The position numbers were made by a program, and so were the translations under genes. Below the pieces are notes generated by a model. That model was given only the letters and a program-made list of their open reading frames with translations, was not told where the DNA came from and searched no databases. This document shows positions 36,155-47,641 of a stretch of DNA of 64,000 nt, one piece after another; the stretch's first letter is position 1; every line of letters begins with the position of its first letter. Source of the stretch: Sambucus nigra (Eukaryota > Streptophyta > Magnoliopsida > Dipsacales > Adoxaceae); the NCBI GenBank assembly GCA_949130495.1, contig OX422220.1, positions 124,991,810 through 125,055,809 on the forward strand, read 5' to 3'.

Positions 36155-36642
36155 TGATACCAAAAATTATCCACTTACGTGGACTAATCAGAGATGGACA
36201 CGTGCTATCTAACATGGTAAGAATCATATTCAACAAGATATAGACTCGTCGACCAACACATGGGAGACCGACCAACATGCAGAATGCCGACCAATAATAA
36301 AAAGACCGACCAATAGGGTCAGCAAAGCACCAACAATCATGTACATTATGAACGACACGTACTGCTGTAAATGCCTAATTTATACAGAAATTCCATCCTT
36401 TTACAATCCATCTATTTACCTCCCTACGAGACTATAAATACATTGTAATCCCTTCATCAAGGGCAGGTTCAAGTCATTTAAAACATAAGAAGCAAGAAAA
36501 AATACAAGGTAATAAGAAACACAGTGGACATAGGCTTTTCCTTATAGCCGAACCAATTTAATAACCTTTATGTCTCTCTTTATTTTACATATATTTACTT
36601 GTGATTAAACAATTAGACATAGTCTAGTTTTTTACATCAACA
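36155..36642 (+). repeat. 5' LTR of element C (488 bp)
   Basis: Starts TGATACCAAAAATTATCC directly where the satellite breaks off and ends TTTTTTACATCAACA before the primer site. A TATA box TATAAATA is at 36,433. The target duplication cannot be tested because the 3' LTR is outside the window. Confidence 0.82.
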
Positions 36643-36643
36643 T

Positions 36644-36662
36644 ATTGAAGCCATCTGTGGGA
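36644..36662 (+). promoter_or_regulatory. Primer-binding site of element C, mutated
   Basis: ATTGAAGCCATCTGTGGGA-type sequence two bases after the LTR. It keeps CTGTGGGAA of the Tat-type site but has several changes in the GGCG part, likely from loss of CpG. Confidence 0.65.
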
Positions 36663-36707
36663 ATGTATTTCTAAACATTTTAACTCTTATTCACTTACGA
36701 TAACTTA

Positions 36708-37380
36708 ATGACGACTGACATTTCTGAGTCTAGTGCCAGAAATGATGGCAATCTGCCTATTTCATCTACTCCTCTAAAAAATAATGATCTGACTAGAATC
36801 TTCGCTAGTCTTGCGAGAGGATAGAAGGCCATGTAAGATATGACTAGGAAATTGGACCAAACACTGCAGGCTGGATCTCCTACCTTGTCTATTCTTAGAA
36901 ACATGCCATCGTCACCTCGAAGAACCAATAGGCATAGACACTTCAGGACTTCTAGAGACATATCCTATGATCTAGGAGCAAGTTCTCCCATTAGGACTTC
37001 ACAGCCTTATGACGAGAAGTCTTTATCTCCTGAAAGGCTAAGTGACTTAGAAAGGCTTAATCGAGCATCACACTTTGATTGTTTGGGACCCAGAGGGAAG
37101 AAAAATGTTTTAAGGGGATTGTCAAGGCATACCCGATGACGAGCTGACCAACATGAGAGATCAGCCCATTCCAGATCATGTGCTCGATGATCTATCCATG
37201 TCGAGTAGACATCTTAGGAGGAGAGCTCAACATAGCCAGTTGGTCGGAACAGTCGAGTTGCATCACATAAATCTGAATTAGTTGATCATGAATGGAAAGG
37301 CTTAACCTGGAGGTTGGAAGAGAGGTTAGGAAAAATAGTGAAGGTGAAGAACCCTTTGTAACAAAGATTTATGAAAGGGT
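36708..37380 (+). pseudogene. Element C Gag N-terminal region, degenerate
   Basis: The first ATG after the primer site opens MTTDISESSARNDG. Stops follow near 36,820. A 99-codon piece at 36,840-37,139 is rich in Arg, Ser and Pro, as this Gag part usually is. The region after it is full of stops. It has no enzymatic role; the N-terminal part of Gag in this family is variable. Confidence 0.65.
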
Positions 37381-37381
37381 C

Positions 37382-37997
37382 CCCTTTTGTTCAAACTATT
37401 ATGGATTTTCCTACTCCTTCGAAGTTCAGAGCTCCTATTGTTACTCCCAAGTATGATGGGAAAACTGACCCTTTTCTTTATATAGAATAATACCAAGTAG
37501 AAGTAGACACTTATGCTATCCCTTACGAGATGAGATTGAGGGTATTTTCAGGTACCATAATGGGTCCTACCCTTTTGTAGTACAATAGCCTACCTCGAGG
37601 GAAAATTTCTAGTTTTAACCAACTAGCCGAGCTATTCATTGGTAATTTTTTCCTTGGGGATAAGACGGTAAAGAGAGTAGCTCACCTACTAAGTGTGAGA
37701 CAACGAGTAGGAGAAAGCACCAGAGACTGCATCACTAACTTTAAAAATGAGAAGTTGGAGGTCATTGATTATGAGGAGAAGATAACCATCATAACTCTCA
37801 TAAGTGGATTGCTTCCCGAGAAGTTTTATTACACCATTGCTAACGATCCTCCCAAGAATATGACTGAATTGATGTCCAAAGTAGCCAAGATATTACACGT
37901 CGAGGAAGCAATGGCAGCAAAGTATAGCTCAGTCACAATGGCTGATGTTAAAATTGAGAAGAAGGATCAAAAGGAGCATAAGGATCAGATAGATTGA
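37382..37997 (+). pseudogene. Element C Gag capsid core
   Basis: It contains MDFPTPSKFRAPIVTPKYDG, then SFNQLAELFIGNFFLG, then RDCITNFKNEKLEVIDYEEK, in the same order as A and D. The usual HIWF motif is replaced by sequence with a stop. The last 100 codons (37,695-37,997) are open and end in a charged stretch. This core would build the particle; the copy is broken by stops near 37,488 and 37,580. Confidence 0.82.
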
Positions 37998-38009
37998 AAG
38001 AAAATAAAG

Positions 38010-38500
38010 ATTGATGACAGGCTCAGGAAGTACAATAACTACACTCCATTAACGATGGGAATTCACCATGTTTTGGAGGAACTTAAGTATAGCAAGGAGG
38101 TACATTGGCTACAAAAATTAAAAGCACCTATTGGCAAGAGGTATATATCCAAATACTATGAATTCTACAAGGACCATGGGAATACAACATATCGTTGTTT
38201 TGTTTTGCAAAATGATATAGAAACCCTCACTCGCCAAGGAAAATTAGACAAGTTTATTAATGGGTAGGATGATAGAGGAGCTCGGTGCAAGTCAAAGTTT
38301 CCATACAGGCTCAGGGAAGAAAAGAAAAGAAATCATGAATATGATCCTGAAGATGATCTCGATTTCACCAAAAAACCCAAGAAACCAAACCATGAGGTAT
38401 TTACACTTACTTTTGGTTCCTTTGATTATTAGATTATTACAGGTGGAGACGCTGGAGGTGGACATCACACTGCTGAAATAAAAGCTTACCTTAATGAGGG
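38010..38500 (+). pseudogene. Element C nucleocapsid-like region
   Basis: The motif that in D reads CEFHQEHDHVTDKFF reads YEFYKDHGNTTYRCF here: the first Cys and His are lost while a late His and Cys remain, so zinc binding is unlikely. It is followed by DIETLTRQGKLDKFING, then an acidic stretch with EYDPEDDLDF and PKKPNHEVFTL, matching E at 60,750-60,930 on the other strand. Confidence 0.72.
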
Positions 38501-38880
38501 TCTATCTTAATCTTACATCTAGAGGATCAATCTAGCGAGGAAGATAGGCAAAGGAAGGTGAATAAAGAAAAAATGGTGATTGGGTTTTCCAAAAATGACC
38601 TGTTAGGAATTCTGTAACCCCATCACAAACCTCTAGTGGTCAAATTCAGATATCAGGATACAATCATTTCTAGGGTGTTGATTGACAATGGCAGCTCAAC
38701 ATATATCATGTTTTATTCGTTCTTTCAAAAGATAGATTAGAAGCTCAGTCCGCTAGATTCGTACCACAAACCCTTGATTGGGTTTTCTAGTGAAAAAGGT
38801 TATCCTTTGGGTAGAATCAACATGGATTAGTTGCTTTGTACCTAGCCAATAAGTTGGACTAAAAAATTCGTCTCTTCGTG
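38440..38880 (+). pseudogene. Element C retropepsin remnant
   Basis: GGDAGGG (near 38,445) precedes the protease as in E. The active-site box reads LIDNGSSTYIMF near 38,679, with the catalytic Asp codon at 38,684-38,686 kept. Stops and shifts before and after it break the protein. The sequence continues with SYHKPLIGFSSEKGYPLG in pieces. Confidence 0.75.
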
Positions 38881-40140
38881 ATGGATAAGAACATGCAGTC
38901 AACCTACAATGTCATTATGGGTAGAGTAGGGTTGAAGAAGTTTAAATCAACCCCCTCAACAGTCCATCGGTGTTTGAAGTTCTAGAACAACTTCAAAGTA
39001 GGTGTGGTGAAGGGTGACCAAAAAGTAGCCTGGAAATGTTATTACTCCTCTATCGAGAAAGAGGATCTTGAGGAAATAAACAAGAACACCACCACTTACG
39101 AAGTGGGCACTACTAAGCCCAGTAGCGAATATAACTTTGAAACCTTAGATCTAAGAGAGGATATAGAGTTGGTGCAAGGAAAAATTATCGAAGCAACGAA
39201 GAGTATTAACTTAGATGATGACAAGCCAGAATGGAATACATAGGTAGGTTCAACGCTAGACCTTATTCTTAAATAGGAGCTAGTGACGTTCCTGAGACAG
39301 AGAAACCACGTGTTCACCTAGAATTATGAGGATATGGATGGGATTGATCCCAATTTCCTCTGCCATGAACTCAATGTCAACAAGGGAGCCAAGCCAGTAA
39401 AGCAAAGGCACATGGTGTTCATCCCCGAGAAGAATCAGGCTATTCAGGAGGAAGTAGAGAAGCTTCAAAAAGATTCATTCATTGAAGATGAGAAATATTC
39501 AGATTGGTTGGCCAATATTGTTATGGTCAAGAAGAAAAATAATAATTGGAGAATATGTGTGGACTTCACTGATTTGAATAAGTCCTGTCGAAAGGATCAT
39601 TTTCCTTTACCTAGGATTGACCAGCTTGTGTGTGCTACGTCGGTACATGAGCTATTGAGTTTTATGGATGCCTATTCTAGTTACAACTAGATTAAATTAG
39701 GGCCTGGAGATAGGGAAAGTACCTTTTTCATTACTCCCTGAGGAACTTACTCTCATGATGTTATGTCGTTTGGTTTGAAAAATGCAAGTGCTACGTACCG
39801 GATGTTGGTAAATAAGGTCTTTAATGATCAAATGGGAAATAATACGGAGGTGTATATGGATGATATACTGACGAAGAGTAAAAAAGCCTCTGATCACATT
39901 ACCAACCTCAGCCAGACCTTTGATCAATTGAAAAAGAACTAGATGAAGATGAATCTGACCAAATATGTGTTAGGCATATAGGAAGGAATGTTCCTCGGGT
40001 ACATAGTAAACCAGAGGGGAATTAAATATAATCTAGATAAAATAAAATATTTGATTGAAATGCAGTCCCCGACTTGCAAGAAAGATATTCAAAGGCTCAC
40101 TGGGCGAGTAGATGCTTTGAAAAGTTTCATGTCCTGAGAA
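38880..40140 (+). pseudogene. Element C reverse transcriptase with upstream linker
   Basis: The linker starts MDKNMQSTYNVIMGRVG and leads to DGIDPNFLCHELNV and the RT fingers (RICVDFTDLNKSCRKDHFPL). The palm motif VYMDDILTKSK is complete, with YMDD at 39,853-39,864. The thumb side has EGMFLGYIVNQRGI. RT copies element RNA into DNA. Stops interrupt it, including YN-stop-I near 39,688, where the family has glutamine. The catalytic residues that can be checked are intact, but the reading frame is not. Confidence 0.85.
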
Positions 40141-40640
40141 ACAGACAGGTGTTTGCCATTTTTTAAGGTGCCGAGGAATATTTTTAATGGAACGAAGAAT
40201 GCGAGAAAACTATTTAGGACCTGAAGAAATATCTGGGATCACCATCATTACTCTATCGACTAGTTTTGGGGGAATAATAATATTTGTACTGAGTCATTTC
40301 TGAGTTGGCTCTAAGTTCAACTTTGATAAGAGAAGATAATGGAGTGTAGAAGCCAGTCTACTCCACCAGTAAAGCCTTCTGAGGAGAAGAAACCAGATGT
40401 CCACGACTGGAGAAACTAGATTTGGTGCTTATAAAGGCATCTAGAAGGATGAAGCCTTATTTCCAAGCACATACTATAGTGGTATGCAAAGATATGCCTC
40501 TTATGTAAGCTCTTCATAAACCGGAGAAGTCTGGAAGATTTATGTACTGGGCTTTTTAATTGGGGGAGTATGGCATTGTGTATAAACCTAGGTACTCATT
40601 AAAGGGCCAGGTTATAGCAGACTTTATTTGCAGAGTTTAC
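40141..40640 (+). pseudogene. Element C RT-linked RNase H remnant
   Basis: Fragments in more than one frame match E at 58,600-59,050 and D at 47,080-47,560: a piece around EECEKT-YLGSP, then YSTSKAF-like residues, and finally a part corresponding to LGEYGIVYKPRYSLKGQ. This domain removes RNA from the RNA-DNA hybrid. It is badly broken by shifts and stops. Confidence 0.65.
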
Positions 40641-40796
40641 TTATTTGAAGGTTCCCGAGCAATAAGGCATTCAGGCAGAGCAGACCCAATAGGGGTAAGC
40701 TCAACCGAAGTCACCACAGACTAACAACCCGAGTAGACCCCAACTGGGGAGAGCTCAGACCAAGAAACTGCTGACCTACTAGCACAGTCAACTAGG

Positions 40797-41432
40797 ATGC
40801 ATGAGATGAGTAAGAAATGTGAGGAGTTAAGAAATAATATATTCCATTATGGGGTATTGACAAACCAAGACTTTGACAGCATCATCCCAATATGGAATCT
40901 ATATATGGATGGATCTTTATGTGCGACAAAAAGTGGAGTGGGTATTATACTCAATACCCCTAATGGGATTGATATTGAGTACGCACTTAGATTCCAATTC
41001 CAGGCCTCAAATAATGAAGCGGAGTATGAAGTATTAATTATGAAATTAAGTTTAGCTCAATCACTAGATGCCGAGAATGTTGTGGTGCACAGTGATTCCC
41101 AACTAGTGGTCAATCAGATCTTAAGTTTGTATGGAGCCAAAGGTGAATTGATGGCAATGTACCTCACCAAATATTTGGAGGTTATATCCAAATTACTCAT
41201 TTTTCGAATGAGCAGAATTCCAAAATTAGAGAATGCCCGACCTAATGCACTTGCTCAGCTAGTGTCAGTAACCAGGATTGAACTTAGGAGAATAATTCCC
41301 ATTGAGATTGTAGCTAGTCAAAGTATTGATGAAGATTTGATGATTAATATTATTGTGGTAAATATGGGACCTTCTTGTATGGATGCCATCAGAGCTTACA
41401 TTAGAGGGAATTTTTCCAGCAGATCCTGTTGA
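40797..41432 (+). pseudogene. Element C second RNase H domain (archaeal-like type) and integrase linker
   Basis: A 211-codon open stretch. The RNase H signs are YMDGSLCATKSGVGI (first Asp), SNNEAEYEVLI (Glu) and VHSDSQLVVNQIL (second Asp). The last expected Asp, in ARADALAQL-type sequence, is Asn here (ARPNALAQL). A second RNase H after the RT-linked one is a mark of the Tat lineage of plant Ty3/gypsy elements. The tail RRIIPIEIVASQSIDEDL is the linker toward the integrase zinc region. It ends by a frameshift. Confidence 0.82.
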
Positions 41433-42314
41433 GGCCAAAAAGCATAAGTATAAAGCATCGAGGTACGTGTTAGATAAAGGAGTTTTTTACTGGACGGGGT
41501 TAATGGCTATTTTGCAGTGCAGTGTTCACCAGTGGAGGTTAGAGATCTGATAGAAGATGTTCATGAGGGGTCTTGTGGAGCTTATATAGCAGGAAGATCA
41601 TTATTATAGTGAATAAACACTTAGGGATACTACTGCCTGACCACGAGGGAAGTTTGTACAACTTTTTCAAAGAAGTGTGACAAGTGCCAGAAGTTCTCCA
41701 ACATTCGTAAAACTTCATAGGAAAATTTGACTCCCATTAATTCACCCTGACCATTGATATTTATGGAATAGATTTGGTCGGGCCATTTTCGACCACCCGA
41801 GGAAGATTCAAGTTCTTGGTCGTAGTTGTTGATTACTTCACCAAATGGGTTAAAGCACCACCATTAGTTGATATTCCCTATGAGAAGGTGTACTAGTTCA
41901 TCTGGAGAAATATCATTTGTAGATATGGTTTTCCATATTCCTTTATTACCGACAACGATACAAAATTCAATAACGATGAGTTTGCAGCATATAGTTACCA
42001 ATTCAAGATCCATAAGTTACATTCAGCTCCAGATAACCCTCAAGGCAATGGGTAAACCGGGGTAACAGACAAGACTTTGCTCAATGGGTTAAAGAAAATA
42101 CTTGATGATGCAAAGGGGAACTACATAAATGAATTGAACTCAATATTATGGACCTATTGAATAAATCCTACGGATGCAATAGGGGAAACACCGTACATGT
42201 AAACATTTGGGACTGAAGAAATGGTAACAACTAAGGTAGGTTTGCCAACTCATAGAGTGTTGAACTTTGATTGTCCCTTAAGTGATTTTATATAAATGCT
42301 AGACCTTGATGAGA
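41433..42314 (+). pseudogene. Element C integrase, missing catalytic Glu and cut by D
   Basis: The zinc-binding end keeps CDKCQKFSNIRK. The core has LVGPFSTTRGRFK, VVVDYFTKWVKAPPLV and ITDNDTKFNNDEF, giving the first two Asp of the DDE triad. Where the family has GQxE, this copy has a stop and TGVTDKTLLNGLKK; the Glu position is Gly (codon 42,059-42,061). The C-terminal part runs on through TFGTEEMVTTKVGLPTHRVL until element D begins. Integrase joins the DNA copy to the chromosome; this one could not. Confidence 0.83.
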
Positions 42315-43354
42315 TGCCCAAAGTGTACCTGACAGCTAGGAGGCACCAACCTTGGCTAGCATGACGACCGAGGTAACAAGGGCTCAAGACTGACGATTAG
42401 TGATCTCGTCCAACATAAGGTCGACTACAACCGACGTTACTAGTTACCCCATCATCAGGCAACAACAAAGGTCTTCATAACTCATGGGGTCAGTTATCCA
42501 TTGGGGCATCCACAACCGACATCACATATGCTTCATATATCAACCTCGGCTGGTCATCAGCCGAGGTCTGTAAGGACCCGTGGACTCAGTTACCCTCCAA
42601 CAGTGGTATCGTCCTCAGCCGATGTCACAGTCAATGACCGCGATCAGTAGTGTTACATGGGGGAACCATATGGAAGCCCTATCATCAGCCCAGGACAACG
42701 TTACAACTCTCCCAACCTAACCTCGGCTAGTTTACCTAGCCGAGGTCATTATGAATAACCTTAAATGAGGCAACAGTTAGACTTCATTAACCTCGTACTC
42801 TTCCAGGTCGAGGTTATACCAGTCAAGGGCGAGGCAGAGCATTTATTAGCATATGCAAGGATAAGAACACGTGGAAAAAATCAGTTGTAACTAAATCAAT
42901 CCCCTCACGTGGGAGAATATTTCATCATCATTTTCTACATGTGATAATGACAGATGTCCTCATTAGATTGTCTAGATCAACACACACATGCTCATTGCAT
43001 GCATGGGGGGTACATTACACCCCCAAACGCTATATATGCTTATTTTCTCCTATCTTGAGAAGGGATCCAAAATTACAACCCTAGCTAAAACTCAGTCAAA
43101 TTACACAGTGGAGAGAGAAAGCTTGAGAGATTGTATCCATGGCCATTTGTGCCTTATTTTAGTGATCTTATTCACTCACTTACATAATGGATGTAGGCCT
43201 AATTGGATGAACCACTTATATATTGGTGTTCATCCTCTTCTCCTCTTCTCCTCATCTCAATCTCTTATATTTAGTATATACTTAAGATTCCATTGTTATC
43301 ACTAATTTGAGCTTACAAACACCTTGAAGGATGGTGCTATTTCTAGCATCATCA
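42315..43354 (+). repeat. 5' LTR of element D (1,040 bp)
   Basis: Starts TGCCCAAAGTGTACC and ends AGCATCATCA, like the LTR of A. It contains several CCGAGGT-type short repeats in its first 500 bp and a TATATAT box near 43,030. The last five bases before it are TGAGA; the matching copy would be outside the window. Confidence 0.85.
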
Positions 43355-43356
43355 TT

Positions 43357-43375
43357 TTGGCGTCGTCTGTGGGAA
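43357..43375 (+). promoter_or_regulatory. Primer-binding site of element D
   Basis: TTGGCGTCGTCTGTGGGAA two bases after the LTR, the Tat-type primer site and the best preserved one of the A/D family here. Confidence 0.8.
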
Positions 43376-43530
43376 CGAGAAGCTATCTCTTCCTATTTTT
43401 TCGCTTAACATCACCAGAGACTCTGGTAGTGAACCAGGCCTCACCCCTTGCATGGAGCTATTTCACCATTAAAAGAGGTCCTTTAAGGTATTAAGATCAC
43501 CTTCTTACAAGATCTTTAGTTTTAACATAT

Positions 43531-44389
43531 GGCACCGGAGTTACCACTACCTCCTCCACCACTTGGTTCTAGAGCCCAGTTCTAGCCAAGCACTACCCCA
43601 GTCTAAAATGGCTGAGGTGGCTGCAGCCTTGAGATCTTTAGGTGTGACGCAGCAAGCGATGAAGGAGCAATTTACACAGCTCAGTCAAAATATAATGAAA
43701 CCACCTGGGGTCTCACCGGAGATGATTACTCCGACAGTTACTCATCCCCATCCCGAAGACAAGGGACCAACCCAGGCACCGTGGATAGACCAACCTACTC
43801 CTCAACAGAGGAGATACGTTACGGACCCTAGGCATTTAAGTTTGAGAGGTAAGGACACCCTTTCCCCGAGAATAGGTATGATGATATGGAGGCAGAAGAT
43901 GCTCCGGAGGGGAGTTGGGAGTCGTATGAGGTTTCAAACAACACTGTATGTCCTATCCAGCAAAGCCGAGGTTGTGAGGGCAGAAGAGATGGTGGTGACC
44001 AACAAAGAGGATCATCTTTTGATTAATTGAGTAGATGGTTGGCCTTTGAAAGTCTTGTCCCAGTCAATGACCTAAAGTAGAGGTTATCCAGGTTAAGAAG
44101 TACAGTAGGGTCACAAAGGGCAGATGGGGAACATCGGCCTCATCATGGCCGACCTCATCAGGGTCGAAACAGGGATCAGGAGGAGGTTAACAGCCGACGT
44201 TGTGCTGCGACTGGGGAACCCTCAGTCCACCCCTTTGAGGTGGTTGGGGATAACCTCAGCCAGGCCGAAATTGCAAGGCCATGGAATGACTCCATCTAAT
44301 GTTTTGAAGAGAAGATAGGGGACCTCATTAAAAACCGAGACCCACTACAAAGAGGTTTTTCAGAGGGATCCCGATTCGTAGACAGGATC
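43531..44389 (+). pseudogene. Element D Gag N-terminal region
   Basis: The open piece at 43,563-44,030 has SKMAEVAAALRSLGVTQQAM followed by KPPGVSPEMITPTVTH, matching A near 10,900-11,050. An ATG at 43,530 (MAPELPLPPPP) in another frame may be the true start, separated by a frameshift. A further piece follows at 44,124-44,318. The region is charged and of low complexity. Confidence 0.7.
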
Positions 44390-45010
44390 GTGAGGTTGCC
44401 AACCCCTTCCAAGATCAAGCCACCTATAGTGTCTCCTATGTATGATGGTATTACCAACCCTATGCATTATATTGATATGTACCAGTCTGCGACGGACATT
44501 TGTTCAATCCCAGATGAGATGAAGTGCCTTGCCTTCTCCGGGACTTTGACAGGAGCTGCACACATCTGGTTTACCTCTCTTCTGAAGAACTCAATTAAGA
44601 ACTTTAAGGGTTTGGCTGAACGTTTCATTCACAATTTCTAATTTGGGGTAACACCTCAAAAAAAGACTACCTATTTGTTATATGTCAAGAAAAGCAAGAA
44701 CTAGAGCCTAAGAGACTACATTGCTATATTCAATAAAGAAAAATTGGAGGTTGAAGATTATGAAGAGAATATAGCCATAATAGCCCTCATTGAAGGACTA
44801 CATAAGGGGAAGTTACTATGGAAGCTTATGGAAGATCGTCCCAAGTCCATGGCAGAGCTATTGGCAACTGCACGAAAGGTCATGAACGCTGAAGAGGCTT
44901 TGGCTACGAAGTATGAGGATGAGAACGAAAGTGGAAGCGGGAAGTTCCAAAGAAAGAAAGATGGAAAAAGAGGTCTGCAGATGATAAGTTTCCACATTAT
45001 ACTCCTATAA
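44390..45010 (+). pseudogene. Element D Gag capsid core
   Basis: It begins RLPTPSKIKPPIVSPMYDG and has AAHIWFTSLLKNSIKNF, a stop after RFIHNF near 44,640, and then EKLEVEDYEENIAIIALIEG. It ends in a charged tail around ATKYEDENESGSGKFQRKK. The domain order matches A and C. It is broken by two stops and a frameshift near 45,005. Confidence 0.83.
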
Positions 45011-45012
45011 CT

Positions 45013-45429
45013 GTGAGTGGCGAACACATCCTCAACGAGATCAAGAATGATCGGTCTGTGAGATGGTCAGAGAAATTGAAGACCTCTCCGCATAAGAGGA
45101 ACAAAAACTTGTGGTGCGAGTTCCACCAAGAACACGACCATGTGACAGACAAGTTCTTCGCTTTAAGGGATCGAGGAATCGAGAAGATGTTAAAGTCCAA
45201 AAAGTTGAGGAAGTATGTTGATGGTAAGGATCCTAAGAGGGGAAGAGATGACCCTAAAAAGAAGAGAGGCGGCAGTTGTCGCGACGACACCCCAGCTGGA
45301 AGAGATGATGATGAGGATGATCCATACCTCCCACCTAAAGATGACAATGCCCCTGTGAAGAGAGTTGAAATGATCTCCTTCGGCATTAACACCATATGTG
45401 GAGGACTAGCAGGGGTGGCTCTGAAGTAG
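45013..45429 (+). pseudogene. Element D nucleocapsid-like region and linker
   Basis: This 138-codon stretch starts with HILNEIKNDRSVRWSEKLK, followed by the zinc-knuckle-like CEFHQEHDHVTDKFFALRD, where the last expected Cys is Phe. A strongly basic then acidic linker follows (KKLRKYVDGKDPKRG, then DDDEDDPYLPP). The end overlaps the protease lead-in GGLAG. The equivalent part in A is at 9,300-9,560. Confidence 0.75.
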
Positions 45430-45800
45430 TCGATCGTAAAGCTCATGTGGCAGAGGCTAAGCCACTGACCAAATTAGAGGTTATAAATCTAGTATCTTTA
45501 GAGGCTAGGAAGAAGAGAAAGAAGATGGAAATGGACACTCTCATAGTTGGGTTCTCCCAGCTTAATTTCAAAGGTATCTTAGCTCTACATGTTGATAATT
45601 TGGTAATTACAACAAGAGTGCATGGATATGAGGTATAGAGAATCCTCGTAGATGGAGAAAGTTCAACAGATGTGATGTTTTGTCCCTATTTTAAGAGCCT
45701 AGGCCTCAGCAAAGCAAGGCTGGTACCCTATCATCATCCGTTGATGGGCTTCAGTGGTGAAAAGGTCAATCCATTGGGCATGTATGAGATGGATGTATGA
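45396..45800 (+). pseudogene. Element D retropepsin remnant
   Basis: EVVDRKAHVAEAK and MDTLIVGFSQLNFKGILAL are followed by a stop near 45,637 and the active-site box LVDGESSTDVMF (Asp codon 45,651-45,653), in which the usual Gly after the first Gly is Glu. YHHPLMGFSGEKVNPLGMYE completes the fold. The Asp remains, but the frame is broken. Confidence 0.78.
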
Positions 45801-45847
45801 ATGGCTGACGAGTAGCCTAAGAGGTTGAACAGGAGGATCAATTTTTT

Positions 45848-46340
45848 ATGATGGATGAAAATGCCTTTTCATCCTACAAACTTACCATAGGAAGAGTAGC
45901 CCTTAAGGAATTTGAGGCGGTGCCATCAACGGTCCACCAAATACTAAAATTCTCGACCCCTTACAGGGTAGGGGAAGTGCAAGGTGACCAGACTATGGCG
46001 CGAGAATGCTACTTCAACTCAGCAGAAGAGAGAGAGGCAAATAAAAGGGAAATAACCACATATAGTATTGATACACTTGATCCTAGGGATGAAACAAAAT
46101 TAAAGAGAGGAGAGGTCGCGGAACATGTAGAATCCATCGTCCTCAATGAGGACAAATCAGATAAAGCTGTCCAAATCGGTAAGGCCATAAGATCGAAGAT
46201 CAAGGAAGAGATGATAAGATTTTTAAAGAAGAGGCAGAGTGTCTTCTCTTGGAGCCATGCAGACATGATTGACATTGACCCAGAGGTTATGAGCCACAAA
46301 CTCAATATGGCTGAAGCTGCTAAGCCAATCAAATAAAGGC
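45848..46340 (+). pseudogene. Element D protease-RT linker
   Basis: An open stretch of 162 codons with MMDENAFSSYKLTIGRVALK at its start and IDPEVMSHKLNMAEAAKPIK at its end. It corresponds to 557-721 and 41-232 of A. The segment links retropepsin and RT and is rich in Glu and Lys in the middle. It ends at a stop (CAA or CAG to TAA) in the PIKQ sequence. Confidence 0.78.
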
Positions 46341-47075
46341 AAAGAGTTTACTACAGGGAAAATTATAATGTCATGAGGTAAGAGGTCAGAAAGTTGGAAG
46401 ACGCAAAATTCATCAGGGAGGTCATTTACCCAGAGTGGTTATCAAACACCATTATTGTGCCCAAAGCCAACGGAAAATGTAGGATGTGCGTATACTTCAC
46501 TGACCTGAACAAGTATTGCCTTAAAAAGAGCTATCCATTGCCTCGAATTGATCATATGGTAGACTCTATGATAGGGCACAAACTTATGAGCTTTATGGAT
46601 GTGTATTCAGGCTACAATCAGATCTTTATGGATTCTGAAGACTTAGATAAGACAACCTTCATCACAGATAAGGGGACCTATTGCTATAAGGTCATGACCA
46701 CTGGCTTGAATAATGCAGGGGACACGTATTAATGTATTGTAAATAAGATGTTTGAAGATCAAATTAGCAAGACCATGGAGGTATATATAGATTATATGTT
46801 GACTAAGAGCTTAAAGGCCTGCAACAGACCTGTAGAGAACTTTCGACACCACGGACATATACAGGATGAAGCTCAATCCTGCCAAGTGTGTCTTCGGGGT
46901 AAGAGATGGAAAGTTTCTTTGATTCATAGTCAATCAGAGGGGAATAGAGGCCAATCCCGAGAAAATCAAGGACTTGATTGATATGAATACTCCAAGAAGC
47001 ATAAAAGACGTTCAAATGCTCACGGGAAGAGTCGCTGCACTCAATATATTTGTTTCCAGAGATAAAGACAAGTGT
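46341..47075 (+). pseudogene. Element D reverse transcriptase with altered catalytic box
   Basis: The fingers read EWLSNTIIVPKANGKCRMCV and the palm reads HKLMSFMDVYSGYNQIF, with TYCYKVMTTGLNNAG after it. The catalytic box, YxDD in active RTs, is YIDY: the second Asp codon is TAT at 46,793-46,795. A frameshift follows, and the thumb continues in another frame (IDMNTPRSIKDVQMLTGRVA). Loss of the second Asp of YxDD would abolish polymerase activity. Confidence 0.85.
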
Positions 47076-47079
47076 CTTT

Positions 47080-47640
47080 CATTTTTCAAGGTGCTTAGAA
47101 AGGCCTTCTAATAGGACGAGGAGTGTGACAAGGCCTTTAGACATCTCAAGCCCTACCTCAGATCCCCACTACTCTTATCTCGTCCCATTCTGGGGGAGAA
47201 TTTATATGTCTATCTAGCAGTTTTAGAGTCAGCTATAAGTGCAACCATAGTATGGGAAGACGATGGGATACAGAGGCCTGTATACTTCAATAGTAAGGAC
47301 CTTCAAGGGTATAAATATAACTATCCTCGAATGGAGAAGTTGGCCTACGCCTTGATACATGCTTCCAGGAAAATGAAACCCTATTTCCAAGCCCACTCTA
47401 CGGTAATCCTCACTGACTCCCCACTAAGGCAAGTCCTCCACAAGCCTGAGAAGTCAAGAAGATTGATGACCCGTGCCATTGATTTGGGATAATATGAACT
47501 TATCTATCAACCTAGGGTGGCCATCAAAGGGCAGGCACTCGCAGACTTAATTGTTGAGTTCACATGGGAAGAGGCCGAGGTAGAGAATAATCTAAAGATC
47601 GCAGAGGAATGAAAAACTTCCTCTGAGACTCGAAAGAGGT
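47080..47640 (+). pseudogene. Element D RT-linked RNase H
   Basis: A nearly open stretch with ECDKAFRHLKPYLRSPLLL, YVYLAVLESAISAT, PVYFNSKDLQGYKYNYPRME and STVILTDSPLRQVLHKP. These are the RNase H segments that follow RT in Ty3/gypsy elements. Stops at about 47,110, 47,491 and 47,610 break it. Confidence 0.8.
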
Positions 47641-47641
47641 T

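Larger units (their letters stand above)
36155..42314 (+). mobile_element. Element C: Tat-type Ty3/gypsy copy in the satellite, cut by element D
   Basis: The order is LTR, primer site, gag, protease, RT, RNase H, second RNase H, integrase, where D begins. Proteins match element E best, and the LTR ends of the two are alike (start TGATACCAAA against TGGCACCAAA; both end TTTTTTACATCAACA), so C and E are one family. Many stops and shifts show it is long dead. The rest, including any antisense gene and the 3' LTR, should lie right of the window beyond D. Confidence 0.88.

Noticed and set aside
44997..45446. Minus-strand ORF of 149 codons opposite D Gag/protease
   Set aside because: Complement of the nucleocapsid-like linker of D; Ser/Leu-rich with no motif.
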